Source: Zeus faber (lineage: Eukaryota; Chordata; Actinopteri; Zeiformes; Zeidae). Taken from it: a stretch of 64,000 nt of DNA. Below, piece after piece: positions 1 to 22,647 of the stretch (within the stretch, counting starts at the first letter, position 1; the number at the start of each line of letters is the position of its first letter). Where the stretch lies: assembly GCA_960531495.1 (NCBI GenBank), contig OY482854.1, positions 27,830,426 to 27,894,425 on the forward strand. The letters run 5' to 3'. Below the pieces are notes generated by a model that saw only the letters and a list, made by a program, of their open reading frames with translations, did no database searches and was not told the origin of the DNA. A program made the translations under genes and the position numbers.

Positions 1-169
1 TTAAATCATCGCCAGTCACTCCCCGGAGCACGCAAACATCAAGGTTCCCATCGCTCTTGAGACCTCACTCCGTCCCTTATCAGCTTATCACACAGATCAA
101 TTACCTTGAGCTCCAACGAGCATGTCTGCAGCCATCCAACACACACTCCTCCACACACAAGTCAAATAC

Positions 170-259
170 ATTCAGTATATAGCAATGCCCACCAGAACAT
201 TATTCAAAATTATTGAATCATTTTGAAAATATTCTGGTGGGCATTACGATATACTGAAT
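170..259. repeat. Long imperfect inverted repeat (hairpin) in rab28 intron 4
   Basis: Arms 170-210 and 220-259 are near-perfect reverse complements. They share an 11-nt outer stem, a 3x3 mismatch, a 14-nt perfect inner stem (AATGCCCACCAGAA and its complement), a small internal loop and a 7-nt stem closing on a 9-nt loop. Size and shape fit either a tiny MITE or a pre-miRNA-like hairpin; the sequence does not decide. Confidence 0.75.
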
Positions 260-279
260 ATTCATATTCTTATTCTTAT

Positions 280-280
280 A

Positions 281-321
<41 letters not shown>
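280..321. repeat. (AAT)n microsatellite
   Basis: Trinucleotide run directly 3' of the hairpin, in rab28 intron 4. Confidence 0.9.
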
Positions 322-326
<5 letters not shown>

Positions 327-463
327 GTTAAATAATAATAATGCTCTCAAAGTACAAAATTAAATACATTGGTCTACATTACGAAGAGTAAATTATGAAA
401 GAAACCTGGTTACGGTAGAGAACTATGCAGCTAAAGAATATAGTCCTACTATATAACCACAGA

Positions 464-479
464 GTGTGTGTGTGTGTGT

Positions 480-551
<72 letters not shown>
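464..551. repeat. (GT)n microsatellite next to rab28 exon 4 donor
   Basis: About 44 GT units with one TATG interruption. On the rab28 transcript this is a CA repeat beginning about 27 nt after the exon 4 donor at 578-579. Confidence 0.95.
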
Positions 552-553
<2 letters not shown>

Positions 554-579
554 ACGTGCGTGAGTGGAAAAAGCCTTAC

Positions 580-10716
<10,137 letters not shown>

Positions 10717-10860
10717 CTCGCCAAAAAATAAATAGGTTCTAATAAGATGTGTTTGTAGAGCAGAACGGGCTCGCTTGTCGGGGATACGGATATTTGGGGA
10801 GATCTAGTTAATCAGGCGGATTAAAGTAACGCTGCAGCCGGACGCCATCTTGGCTCTGCG
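10717..10860 (-). promoter_or_regulatory. rab28: rab28 5' UTR and core promoter with YY1-like site
   Basis: Upstream of the rab28 ATG the minus strand reads CCAAGATGGCG at 10844-10853, the YY1-type element often placed at or just downstream of the start site of TATA-less housekeeping genes. No TATA box is seen. If transcription starts above this element, its ATG opens a 14-codon upstream ORF (10804-10848) ending before the real start codon. Transcription start is inferred, not observed. Confidence 0.5.
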
Positions 10861-11526
10861 CTGCTGCTCGGAGCGAACCACTTCTGGCTTGGGGAGGAAT
10901 TTCCCAAATTTCTGTTTCGCTGAGAGAGGACGAACAAAACAGCCTTGTTTTGTAAAAGACCGTAATGGACGCCGAAAATGTCCATGTGCGTGGAAATTCG
11001 CATTATCATTGCTATTTATCGTGTTTTTTTTTTTTTAATTGAAGGAAAACTCAAAACTAAATGATCCGTTATGGACGCGTCCTGCAACGTGACGCGTCCT
11101 GGTTGCTATGGTAACATGGTCAAAGTGGACGTGAAAAAATGGATCAGTACAAATAAAACAACTTTATTGATTAAGATTGTTTCCTGATTTCGGCAAAATT
11201 AACTTAAGCAACTATTGTAAATATACATAACTATATATATATTAAAAACGATATGTTGTATATATATATATATATATATACAATGTATATAATATACCTA
11301 TGCCTTGTTATTCTGTAGTATCTGTCTTCTTAGTATAAGTTATAAGTTTATAATGAGTATATATGAGTTGCCTAAGTATTTATATATATATATTTTTTTT
11401 TTTTAACTATATAACTGTATTACTATATATATATATATATATACATACAACTATATAAAAACACAACTATATATATATGTATATATATATGTATATATAC
11501 ACACACACAACTATATAAATACATAA

Positions 11527-11559
<33 letters not shown>

Positions 11560-13845
11560 CCGACCTGACATAGAATATATATATATAATTAGCTTAGCTA
11601 TTTTGTTCGGTTTAGTAACTTTTGTGCATAATCTCCGGGTGCTTTGCAAAGACATTTTACTGCATATATGTATGAAAGTATGTATATGTATGTGACAAAT
11701 AAACCTCTTGAATCTCTCTTGGACAAGAGGTGACGGAATTCAAATTACCCATAAATAATAATTTTGTATTTCTTTTCAATTTTGCCTTCAATTGGAATGA
11801 AGTACACCCTTTATATTCCCGTTATATTTCATAGTCAATGTTATGTTTCATAGTTATGTTCATCATTTTTAATGTATATATTTTGTAATTCAGTGTACAT
11901 ACTGTTACTTCGCGCGAATTGCCAAATGAACCCTTAATATATACATTAAAAATTCTTATTCTTAAATCTTATATCATCTTAAATATGTCTCAAAACGCTT
12001 CCAACGGCAACAGGGCGCCCAGATCCAACACACGCGCCCGCGGTCGTGCACATGCGCTCACGGACGCACGCACGCACGCACGCACACACGCACGCACACA
12101 CTCACGCACACACTCACACACACACACACGCACACGCACGCACTGCGTTCAATGAAGACATTAGTGGCATCCAGAATAGAGCTCCATATTTCCATCTATG
12201 ACCGATGTTTTGTGAAATTCTACCATCGGGTTTTTCTGAAATCAATTTGCCGAATAACCTTTCACTTGTCGTCAGGCCTTTGCTTTGACATAAATAAAGA
12301 CTAAAGGGAAAAGTCCGAAGAAAACAAACAGAAGGATTGAAAAGATGTGGAACTCAAACTGAAAAAGTTCTTGATATTAGACGGGATACAGGGGAATTAG
12401 TGATGTTTCTTTATTCTGAGCCTGGAAAGAATTAGAATCTTATGTTTTAGTTCCACAGGCTCCATTTAGTTCTAATGAATAGAATGAAGAAAAACGTTTC
12501 CTTTATATTATTGTGCATCTTTGAGTCAGTTTTCCTTTGGAAAAAAAAAGGGAGGAGGCTTAGGGGGGAAATATTATAATTATTATAAAATAATATCATG
12601 TTATGTAAATGATCCCCCTACCATGAATCATTACAGTACATAAAACAAACTGAAAAACTAGATATAAATTACAATTTTAATTTCATTACTGAACCTATGT
12701 AACGACAACTCACGTGGTACGCGGTTAACACGTGGGCCCGTTTAAATCCAACATTCGGGGGGATCTGGTCGGGCTGCAGGTTTTATTGTGGTTTTATGTG
12801 CCAGCAGAACTTCAACTTCAGTGTTAAAATAATCTTTCACTCTCCTTCCATAGAACATGGAGTTGCTCATGGAAGGGGGGGGGGTGGTGGGGGTCTGCAC
12901 CTGGACCACTTTGAACCTTTGAGGAGATGAGTGTCAGCTCAGTACAATCCGAAATACATGAGGGTGTGATTGACAGCTTCCCAACTGGATCAACTATCGG
13001 GGAAAAAATAATCGTCTTGTGAATTCATTGTCTCAGGGAAACCAGTTTGCGGTTCGTCTTCTGCCCGATGACACTCCCGTCGGTCCTCGCAGTGTTAAGA
13101 GCAATAAATTAGTCAATTCTGTGGATTTTTCCGTCCCAATGTTTTGATGAGCTATTATCGTGTGAACCATTAGTTTAACCATATTGATATTGATTCATGT
13201 CTTGCATGCACACATTTGCGAAACGTATTTTAACATTTCAAACATCCTTTCCAATATATTTTCAATTTTAGCTTTTAATTTCAAAGAATATTAAATTAAC
13301 AATATAAAATAGATGCAACTGTACAATTGAATTTAAAGCACTGTTATAGCATCCTGTAGATCATTCCATAATGAATATAATTATATTATATAATATTATG
13401 AGCTGTGCAGATCATTTAAAAACGAAATCTGTAGAGGCGTCCAACTATTCATCCTTTTTCAGTTGTTTTAAGATCAAGAGCAGCGCCGTCAAGTATTTGG
13501 CTGAAATTGCTTAATATTCATCAGAAATAATCAAATATGTGTATAGTCAAGGGAAAATCAAGCAGAAAAAATATTTGTTTTATCGGAATTAAATACACAC
13601 CTTGCATAATTCAAAATGAAGTCAGAGAAACCCGAAATAAAAAGATAAAATGTCCGACACACTTGCAAATTTAACCTTTGATAGATGCACGACTATTTAA
13701 AAAAATAAAAACATTGAAAAAACATTGAATAAATGATTTTATCACAAAGGTGATAAATGAATATGTTTGGTGTCTCTTCTGGTGTGAAAACCAGAGCAGA
13801 GCGCACTTTTCTCGGTGTGCACTGATCACACCGCACAGGACGATA

Positions 13846-13846
13846 C

Positions 13847-13908
<62 letters not shown>

Positions 13909-13914
13909 TAATAA
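13846..13914. repeat. (AAT)n microsatellite
   Basis: About 22 units. The poly-Leu reading frame on the other strand is an artefact. Confidence 0.95.
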
Positions 13915-14154
13915 CTTCTATTTATAAGCGCCTTTCAGGGTATCAAAGGAAAAAAAGACCAATGGCCTTATTTTAGCATACTTCTTACTATACAGAAAAT
14001 ACGTTTAAAAAATACTTCATAAAAAAATGAGCGTGCGTGCGGATGGTGTTATTGATAATAAATGGTATTTGTATTTGTAATAGTCATGTATTCATGTATT
14101 TATTTATTCATTTGTCCCTCATTGTGTTTGTAGTGGGGTAATAGTACCCCCCCA

Positions 14155-14235
14155 CAAAATAAAATAAAATAAAATAAAATAAAATAAAATAAAATAAAAT
14201 AAAATAAAATAAAATAAAATAAAATAAAATAAAAT
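14155..14235. repeat. (AAAAT)n pentanucleotide repeat
   Basis: About 16 clean copies of AAAAT. Confidence 0.95.
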
Positions 14236-16156
14236 CCATGAATTAGTCATGGCTTATCCCTACTTTTTTGTTGTTTTTTTAACGATTTTTATATTGATTT
14301 TTTTTAAACTTTTTAATATGACTTTTTAGTTTTACCTTTCTATTAGGATGGAAAAACAGACAAAATAAATGTTTCGTGTCCTGTGGAACTGAAGGAAACG
14401 GCCGATTCTCAGGGTTTTTTGTTTTTTTGTTGCTTTTTTTTTGTCACAGGACGCATCTCGGGAATTCTAATCTCAAATAAAAAAAAATCATAGTTTGAAG
14501 CAGCTAAAATAGCCTCGTTTAGGCAATAGCTTTTTGTTAGATGTGTTTTTGCAAATTCAAGTCAAACATATGGATTCCTGTGGCCTGCGTATTAAGTGAC
14601 AGAGAATGTCATATTAAATGCCAATTTTCTATCATTAATACTGTAACGTGATCTAGAACAACAACTGGAACGTGTCTCGGGTCTGTGATTAGGGCTCATT
14701 GCACATGTCAGGTGCGAGCGACCGAATTGTCCTTGACACTCGGGGTCCGCGCATCGACGTTAACTCAAATAAATCCAGAATGCAAATAAACTGAGAAAAA
14801 ACAAAAGGGGAGCAATCTGAGAAAGATCATGAAATCCGAAAAAACAAAAAAACAAAACCCTGCTTGTAATCTGGGATGGATGGGAGACTTCCATCGGAGA
14901 GCAGAAACATCGAAGAGAATGAATTGCCAGTTTGGTTTATGCAATGCCTCCACGGTGCGCTCTCGGTGAAACAGTGGATTGTTCAGTACAGAACAAGTGC
15001 TTGTAGTGATCTGAGAATGCATGGGCTTCTTGTTATGAAATATAGGCCGATCTATGAGGCCTCTGTGAACGCTCTTGCGTGATCAACTTGTGCGTAATTG
15101 CTTGAGCGTCATCCCCACATTTCTTCTGCGTAATAAGTGATCAATGACAAGAGCTTGCCGCGCGTCAATTAATTTCGTTGCACCCTAATTTAACCAGTTT
15201 GACGCTATTAGTATCGGACGCACTTTTTATACTCTGCTTTTTAGGTTGGAGGGTGGGGGGGGGGGTGTACGTTTTACGAAATTGGCATACGCGTTCCAAA
15301 TCACATACCCGTTGCGCATATTGAAATGCACAAGTCGCAGGCTGTTCAAATGCATGCAAACGGATATGTCAAAAAAAACCAAAACAAAACAAAAAAAAAC
15401 AACAAAAAAAATGGGGAATGGGGTTAATGCGTAGCGATGGGGGTGTTTGCATTTCAACGTTCACAGGTTGTGAGGAGAGCAGCCGGTGCATCTCTCCCTG
15501 TATCAGATATCCGTGCGCCATGCAGGCATGGAGACCAGGGGAGTACCCCGCCGGCTCCCCGAGCTCCACGGAAAGCAAGTCCAGTGCAGCCTCGGTGTCG
15601 CCTGCAGTGGCACAGCAGGGGGGGGGGGTTAGGGGTACCTGCATGGAGATCAGATTTTAGGTGGGGGGGGGGGGTCGACTCGCCAACAAAGATGCAGACA
15701 CGATTCCAGATGAGACAGTGGCCTGGAATGTTCTATGGACGCAGTTGAGTGACATCGTCAATTTTCTGTGTCGCAAACGGAAATATCAGCCCCTCGCCGA
15801 GAACGGTCCGCGACGCTTACGAGGGCAACGATGACGGCGCAGTGGGGGGGGGGGTGGCTTTTTTAAAATTGTATTATTTAATTTTTTTTTGGTGGGTTGA
15901 GCGTTGAGATTTATTTTGATCGGTGAAACGTCGTCCCACCCCGGCATCCGCAAGCCCCAAAAACCTCAACTGCACAAACTCTGCTTCACCACTAAGTTGT
16001 TTTCTGTTCTTGATTGTATCCGCTCCGGCTTGAGCGCCGCAGAAGCAACGAGCCGCCCCCGCAGGCCACGCTGCAATTAAATGGGTACTACGGTTTGTTT
16101 GTTTCTTTTCTGCCGACGAGAACCTTTGCAAGGGAGGTTGAGTTCAGACTGACTGC

Positions 16157-16195
<39 letters not shown>

Positions 16196-16196
16196 A
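16157..16196. repeat. (AAC)n microsatellite
   Basis: About 13 units of AAC, intergenic. Confidence 0.9.
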
Positions 16197-17397
16197 ACTC
16201 GACCCCCCCCCCCGCGTACCATTATTTAAATGGTGTGCGTGGTGACGCAGGCCTCCTTAAGCCTCAAATAATCCTCTCTTTGGGTTGACACACACACGCA
16301 CACGCACACGCGCGCACGCACGCACACCTACGGTTCGGTTTACCCTGTCCTGCGTCACAGAGCTATTAATCACTGTGTGACAGGGTGTTTTTGGGGGGGG
16401 GCGCGGGGTTATAGTGGCTATGATGACAACTGGACTGTAAAGGATGCCAAGGGATGCTGAGAAACGCACACCGAGCTTTCTGAGGAGAGAACCACACACG
16501 GTGACCCTTTGTGCAAGTGCACCTATCCATTCTATATGGCTGTGGACGCATAAGCTGCAGAGCATTCAATTTGGACCATGCAGCTGATCTAGATCGAGCG
16601 CCTCCGAGGGAAAATGTCGGATACAATATAAAGGGAACAGCCCGTGGGTGTTATTGTTTTGCGCAGGAGAACGAAATCTACGACAGAAATGATCATGTTT
16701 TACACTGATGTTATCTCTACGCTTTACCTCATTAACATTTTTTTTAAGATCGGCCAGTCAATAAAATATTAGAACCATACATGCGCGCACATTGTATAAT
16801 ATGTGTGTGTGACCATTTTTGCCATGTAAAATGTTGACCTATAAAATAAAAAACATTGCAGGACCCCAATTAATCAATTTTAGCCATGAACCAACCATCC
16901 ATTAGTGTTGCCTGATATGTTTTAATGTTGATTAACACGATAGAAAACATGACGTACATGTCAACAGGATCTTCGCCTCCTGCAGAAGATCGATTCGCTC
17001 GCAACAACACAAACCTCCAGCTTTTTCATTTTTTTTCCAGATAGATAATGTATAGTACATGCCCAAACTATATGCTCAAAAAAAGTGCTGAAATATTAGA
17101 AAAGCCAATGGAAGATGCACGTTTCCAAGTCACTGGAGAGGTAGGAAGACGCATGGAACCAATAAGGCCTGGACACTCTGCAATAAACAAAAAACAAAAA
17201 AACAAAAAAACAAAAAGGTGAAGGTTTTCAGTCTAAAAACACACAATGAGGCAGTTCTGTTCGTGACACTTGGGCTCACACTCTTTTTTTTTGTTTGTTT
17301 GTTTTTTCCTCGGTGGGTCTTTAAAATTATTTTTCCTTTTTAATGTCCTGGGGGGGAAAAAATAAATATAGCCTCTGTATGAGGACCGACGGTTGTC

Positions 17398-18187
17398 TCA
17401 TTGGTTCCCGGCACAGGAGAGTGTCCAGGCGGGGAGGCAGTATGCGTAGGGGTAGTAATAGGAAGGCTGCAGGGAGAGCAGCGGGGGCCGCAGGAGTTCT
17501 CCGGGGCTGTACTGTCTCTGGTCGTCTCGGACCAGCACCTTCACCGCCACCTTCTTGGCCGCCGGGGCCGAGGCCATCAGATCCGCGGCCATCTGCCGGC
17601 GCTTCGTCTTGTAGCGGCGGTTCTGGAACCAGATCTTGACCTGGGTCTCGGTGAGCTTGAGGGAGGCGGCCAGGTCGGCCCGCTCCGGCCCGGACAGGTA
17701 CCGCTGGTGGTTGAAGCGGCGCTCCAGCTCGAAGACCTGGGCGTGGGAGAAGGCCGCCCGGGAGCGCTTCTTCCTCTGCTTGGGCTGGTCCGCACCCTTA
17801 TCCAGGTTGGCGGAGTCTGGAAGGGGTCGAGATTGGGAAAATTATTCATTTGGGGAATTTGGGGGGCGACCGCGTTCGTCCCGGTGGACCGGTGGTGCTC
17901 AACTTGCGGCCCGGGGACCCCCAGGGGTCCTTCCAGAGGCTCCAGGGGGTCCCCCCCAGCAAAAATGGCTCAGCGGTTTAACTTTACCGTTCGCACGGTT
18001 TTGATCGTAACGTCACTGATATCAATCTTATAAAGTATAGACAGTTATGGACGTTTGGACTAAATCACATCTAATAATATAAATCTCCTCCCATTGGGGC
18101 CTAAGAGACAAAATGTTATCAAATGAGGTCCGTGGCCTAATGCGTATCTAATGGTGGGTGATGTGAAACGGTTGAGAATAAACGCAC

Positions 18188-18253
<66 letters not shown>

Positions 18254-19068
18254 GTATTAAGTATAGTATAAGTATTATAATTACATTATTATAAAGTATT
18301 ATAATTAATTATAATACTTTTATTTCTGCAGCATTTTTTCCCGACCCCAAAGAAACGTTACATCAAATTCCCATAGGATAGAACAATGCAAAAATAATTA
18401 TCATAACCAAACAGTCAGTGGTAGAGCTCCATACATTCAAAGTAAATGTATAATACATGCTGACATTGGATGACAACAAACCAAGAAGGCCGTGACTTGT
18501 TAAAGTCAACAAAAAGGGTCCTACACAGAGGCCTGGGAACCGATGACGGATCAATGACCCAATTTAAATGAGTCGTCGACCCGTTGAACGGTTAATTCCA
18601 ATTCCGACTTTGGTAGGTGCCTATATGGGCGATATATGATATAATATCGATACCGTGATATGAGACTGTATCGTCTGGGATTTTGGTCACATTAATATTC
18701 TGATGTACTGTAGTTAAACGTTGTTATGACGGTAAAGTAATAACACTTTCTGAGACTGTTCTAGATGTTATAACCACTGCTTATAATATAACATGAATAA
18801 TTGTTGTTTCTCAATGTATTGCAATTTCCCAATTTCTTATTGTTTCTCCGTTTCCTGCGTGGTAACTATCTCACGAAAGCACCAATGGTCATCCCTAAAA
18901 TATGCTCAAATGATCGATGTCGAGGTAGGCCCATAATAAATAATATTCTGATCGGCCTGTTTAATTTAGTCACATCTGCTCCTCCATCCGAGACGGCGCA
19001 CAACACACACACACACACACACCGGAAAACGCACATGTACACGCACACGCACACGCGCACACACACAC

Positions 19069-19124
<56 letters not shown>

Positions 19125-19612
19125 CATTAAAAAACAGACCGTTCCAGGGAGTGGACGCACGTACCGGAGGCGTTGGGGTCGCCGTCACTCAGACCCTTGG
19201 CGGTGTCCGCGGCTGTGGACTCGTGGTCCGTCTCCTCGTGGAGACTCTCCTCCGGCGCGTCCGACGCTCCGTCGGGGTCCCCGTCCTTCTCCGCCTTCAC
19301 CGACAGCAGCGTCTTGCCGTCGGCGCCGTCGTCGCTGAGGCCGGAGTCCGAGTCGTAACTTTTAATGTCTCCGGGTTGGCGCCTGCTCCCTCCTCCCCCC
19401 ACTCCTCCTCCTCCTCCTCCACCACCGCCACCAACGCCACCTCCTCCGCCGTCGCCGTCCTTCTCCTCCATCTCCCCGAATATCTTCCAACAACACGCCC
19501 TGCTGGAGAAGCAGCACACATCCACGTCCAAGTGTCCGCGGCTGTCCTCCTTCTTGTTCAGGATGGCCTGGATCGAGAAGGGCACCAGCGCGTTGCTGCG
19601 GTGCACGGCCAT
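17398..19612 (-). CDS. nkx3.2: NK3 homeobox 2 transcription factor (Bapx1)
   Basis: Homeodomain repressor that acts in the nucleus; family knowledge: jaw joint, axial skeleton and visceral patterning. Two exons: 19165-19612 (ATG at 19612) and 17398-17816 (stop TGA), joined at phase 1 to 288 codons. The start is supported by [20 protein letters not shown], which carries the N-terminal TN/eh1-like motif [10 protein letters not shown]. Residues 50-149 are low-complexity, Gly-rich then acidic ([12 protein letters not shown]). The homeodomain spans about residues 165-224 ([20 protein letters not shown] to [12 protein letters not shown]) with Tyr54, typical of NK factors. The NK-specific segment [16 protein letters not shown] follows, and the protein ends in a Tyr/Pro-rich tail ([14 protein letters not shown]). 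Homeodomain and tail match mammalian NKX3-2 almost residue for residue. Position beside rab28 and bod1l1 supports orthology. Confidence 0.96.
17887..18180. mobile_element. Degenerate hAT-like non-autonomous element in the nkx3.2 intron
   Basis: The left end has GTGCTCAAC followed by a GGCCCGGGGACCCC block and the right end has GTTGAGAAT, imperfect inverted termini of the kind seen in fish hAT MITEs. No coding capacity. Assigned by resemblance only. Confidence 0.35.
18187..18253. repeat. (AAT)n microsatellite
   Basis: About 22 units immediately right of the hAT-like element, in the nkx3.2 intron. Confidence 0.95.
19003..19120. repeat. Compound (CA)n microsatellite
   Basis: CA runs interrupted by CG-containing units. 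It lies in the nkx3.2 intron, about 43 bp past the exon 1 donor on the transcript (GT repeat in RNA sense). Confidence 0.9.
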
Positions 19613-20130
19613 TTCCTCCCTCCCTCCCTCCTCCTCCTCCCTCCTCCGACACCCCCCCGCCCCCCCCCCAAAAAAACCCCAAAAACAAAAAAAAAACACC
19701 GACGAAGAGAGAGAGAGAGAGAAAAGTCACCGTGGACGCGCGGTCAGTGTACCCGCATCCTGCGCCCCCTTCACTCCCGTGTGCGTGCGCCTCTCACTGC
19801 ACGTCGCTCCGCGTCCCAAGGCGAGGTGTTCCTCCTCCGCATCGCTGCTCCGTCAGCCCCGGCTCCTCCGCGGTGCCTCCCTTTTCACGCAGTGACACCG
19901 TCCACCCTCACCTGGGGCTGACGGAGGCTCCCCCGGCCTCCACCCATTGGCTGAGGGCGGACGAAAGCCCCGCTGTGATTGGACGCCGCGGAGCGACGTC
20001 CCACCCGCGGAGTCGCCGCGACGAACGGTTAACCCTTCACCGGCCGGACCAGCCCCCGGGGCGCGACCCGCCCGCGCCCGTCCGCGTTTCACTTCTGCTG
20101 GTGTTCCCGGACACACAAAAAAAAACAAAA
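19613..20130 (-). promoter_or_regulatory. nkx3.2: nkx3.2 promoter region with paired CCAAT boxes
   Basis: A GC- and CpG-rich stretch upstream of the nkx3.2 ATG. Two inverted CCAAT boxes (ATTGG on the plus strand at 19946-19950 and 19978-19982) lie 32 bp apart, the spacing usual for paired NF-Y sites. No clear TATA box. The exact start site cannot be read from sequence. Confidence 0.5.
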
Positions 20131-22135
20131 AAAAAAAACAAAACAAGCAATGGTTCTTAAGACGTGGAGCGAAAAATAAACAAATAAATGGGCCCAGGGT
20201 TGTGAGAATATATAGTTACTTTAAAAGCAATTACACATTGGAGTCGTCGTTTATTACTGGTCCCCATTGGCCACTGTGTCAACCATCTCCAGGTAAGTTG
20301 CGCGTAAAGGGAGAGAGGTCAGGCGGCAGAAGCCAACCTTCATCCCCGGGGTCAGTGTCGGTCTCGCAGCGGCGCACGGAGCCGCGACTCCATCCCGAAA
20401 AAGTCCTAAAACGACGCCGCTCGGACGCTCGGGCTCCGTGGCGCGAACTCTCCACGGCGCACAAGCCCACGGCGGCCACCGCGACTCATGACCTTTGTCT
20501 CTTCGGATTTTTTTTTTTTCTCCCGGCCCCACCACCATCCGCTTCCTGCGACAGAATCCCATAATATTTCGTTGCTTGGTGGACGATCGCCTCAATAAGC
20601 GCACAACGACGAGAATGGCGCCGCGTGCCGAATGTGCGTGTTTTCCCCAAATGGTGAAACCCTGCGCCGCCCCGCAGGGCCCGCGGCCGCTGCTTTCTAT
20701 GCGCCACAGGCCTCGGGTGCTGATATTGTGATTTATGCATTTATCTTTGGAATGGCCTTGTTCTTGCATGTCACAGTTGGAATGCACAATAATTATCCAC
20801 TGCACTGATAAACCCGCACATTGGCTGGGTGTTCACTGGATGAACAATACAATAAAATATGATGCAGTTTCCCGGGGGGGTTGGCTCCCATCACCCAAAT
20901 TAAGAAGCAATAAAGTTGTGATTAATTATGAACATTCTGACATTTTTATTCTGACATGAGCGTCGAAGTCAAATAATAATAATCATGATAACAATTGTGA
21001 TTGTTGTTATTATTTTGTTGTTATTGTTATTCATGTTATTATTATGCTGATTATTATGATGATGATGATGATGATGATTATTATTATTATTGTTGTTGTT
21101 GTTATTATTATTAAGGCATAGATGAATACTTTAGACCTTTACTCTACTTGAATGCTTGAATACATACAGTATACGAAGTTATGTGGAAAATGGAGTGGAG
21201 ATTTTGGTTTTAATTGTTTTGAAATATGTAATGTTAAATATGTTATGGTTCAACGCTTATTACAAAATCACTAAAAGCAGAATAGTTGCCATCATTTAAT
21301 CATTTGTAAAAAAAAAAAAAAAAAATAATAATAATAATCTGACCCCTTTCACCCATTCAGTTTTTTCAAACTAAAATCAGTTGTTACCAACATCCGCAAA
21401 TCTTTTGCCTCAGACCTTCCGGATTTTTTAAATGTTCTCCTGATCATTTTATTCAGTAATTATGTCGTACATTTAATGACGTCACTAAACTGGATTTGTT
21501 CACATCTTCGCGCCTTGTCTTATCTTGACAACTTACGAAACACCGAATTAGGTTCATATTATAATAAATCAGAGTCTATATTCTACTTATTGTAAATTAT
21601 CCTTTTATTAGTAAAGGCTTAACCTCGGTTAAACTTCTTACACACTTATTATACCATCTAGTGGCTGTGGAAAGTACCACTTTATCATTCTGACTAAACA
21701 TTACATGTGAAATAGAATGAAATGAAAATCCGTCTTTTGCAATGATTTGTGTACAGATTTTTTTTTGAAAACCAATAAAGTTCAAAGATAAAACATAGCT
21801 TTGAGTTTCATATTTTACTCGCACAAGGAAGTCAAATATTTATTTCTATTCACGATTGTTGTGCTTCGTTTTTTTTAATGAATTTGATTTATATTTGATT
21901 TCATTTGCAATTTTATGAGTTAATAAAATAAAGGATTTAATAGAAGGGTAAAAGTAATCCAACATTACGAGTCACTAAATGACATTTAATAGGATAACTT
22001 AACATAAATATAAATATTCATTTTCAATATTTACACCTTGTGGGCATAATAATAATATACTAATAATAATAATACATACAAGCATGCAATCACTATTCAA
22101 CATTCTATTTCTTACATTTTGTATTGCACTATGAA

Positions 22136-22138
<3 letters not shown>

Positions 22139-22213
<75 letters not shown>

Positions 22214-22225
22214 CGTGTGTGTGTG
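22139..22225. repeat. (AT)n-(GT)n compound microsatellite
   Basis: About 26 AT units passing into about 16 GT units. Confidence 0.95.
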
Positions 22226-22613
22226 AACTGTGTCTGTTGTCTTTGAAAGTTAAACTTATGTTGTCGTATCCACTGAAGAGCCTCAGTAACATAGTGTGGT
22301 CTATGTAGGAATCGACCTGGATTTTGGATATTGGAGGCTGCCCTTGGTCCGGGATTCCCAAACTGTGGCCCGCGGGGCCCCCTCGGAGTCCTCGAAGGAG
22401 ATGCAGGGGGTCAGAAGCAATGTTGTTTGTGTTCTCCAAATTAATTGTTTCGCAATTTATATTTATTCAACTCCACATGATGTTTAATGGTGAGATTTGC
22501 CACTTTTTTGTCAAGTTTAAGTTAAATGTTAAACCCCAAAACAACTTATTATAGGCAGATCAAGTATGTACATAAATACACACATATATATATATATATA
22601 TAAAGTATATCTA

Positions 22614-22647
<34 letters not shown>

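Larger units (their letters stand above)
10861..17397. other. Intergenic region between rab28 and nkx3.2
   Basis: No gene is supported. It holds an AT-rich tract of TATA-like microsatellites (about 11,217-11,590), a CACG/CA run (12,064-12,144), AAT, AAAAT, AAC and CA repeats (listed separately) and several G/C homopolymers at 15,250-16,400. Unique stretches at about 13,000-13,650 and 14,500-15,200 are of even complexity with many TAAT/ATTA cores. Those could be regulatory DNA for the adjacent homeobox gene, but only cross-species alignment could show that. The 3' UTR of nkx3.2 should occupy the right end; I could not fix its limit. Confidence 0.6.

Noticed and set aside
14155..14235. Regular pentanucleotide array as a possible CRISPR or satellite origin
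   Set aside because: Simple AAAAT microsatellite; no spacer structure, and the genome is eukaryotic.
17401..18033. Plus-strand 210-codon ORF over nkx3.2 exon 2
   Set aside because: GC-rich shadow of the homeodomain exon.
19151..20564. Long plus- and minus-strand ORFs in the nkx3.2 CpG-rich region
   Set aside because: Long frames are expected in GC-rich DNA; only the minus-strand exon 1 has family similarity.
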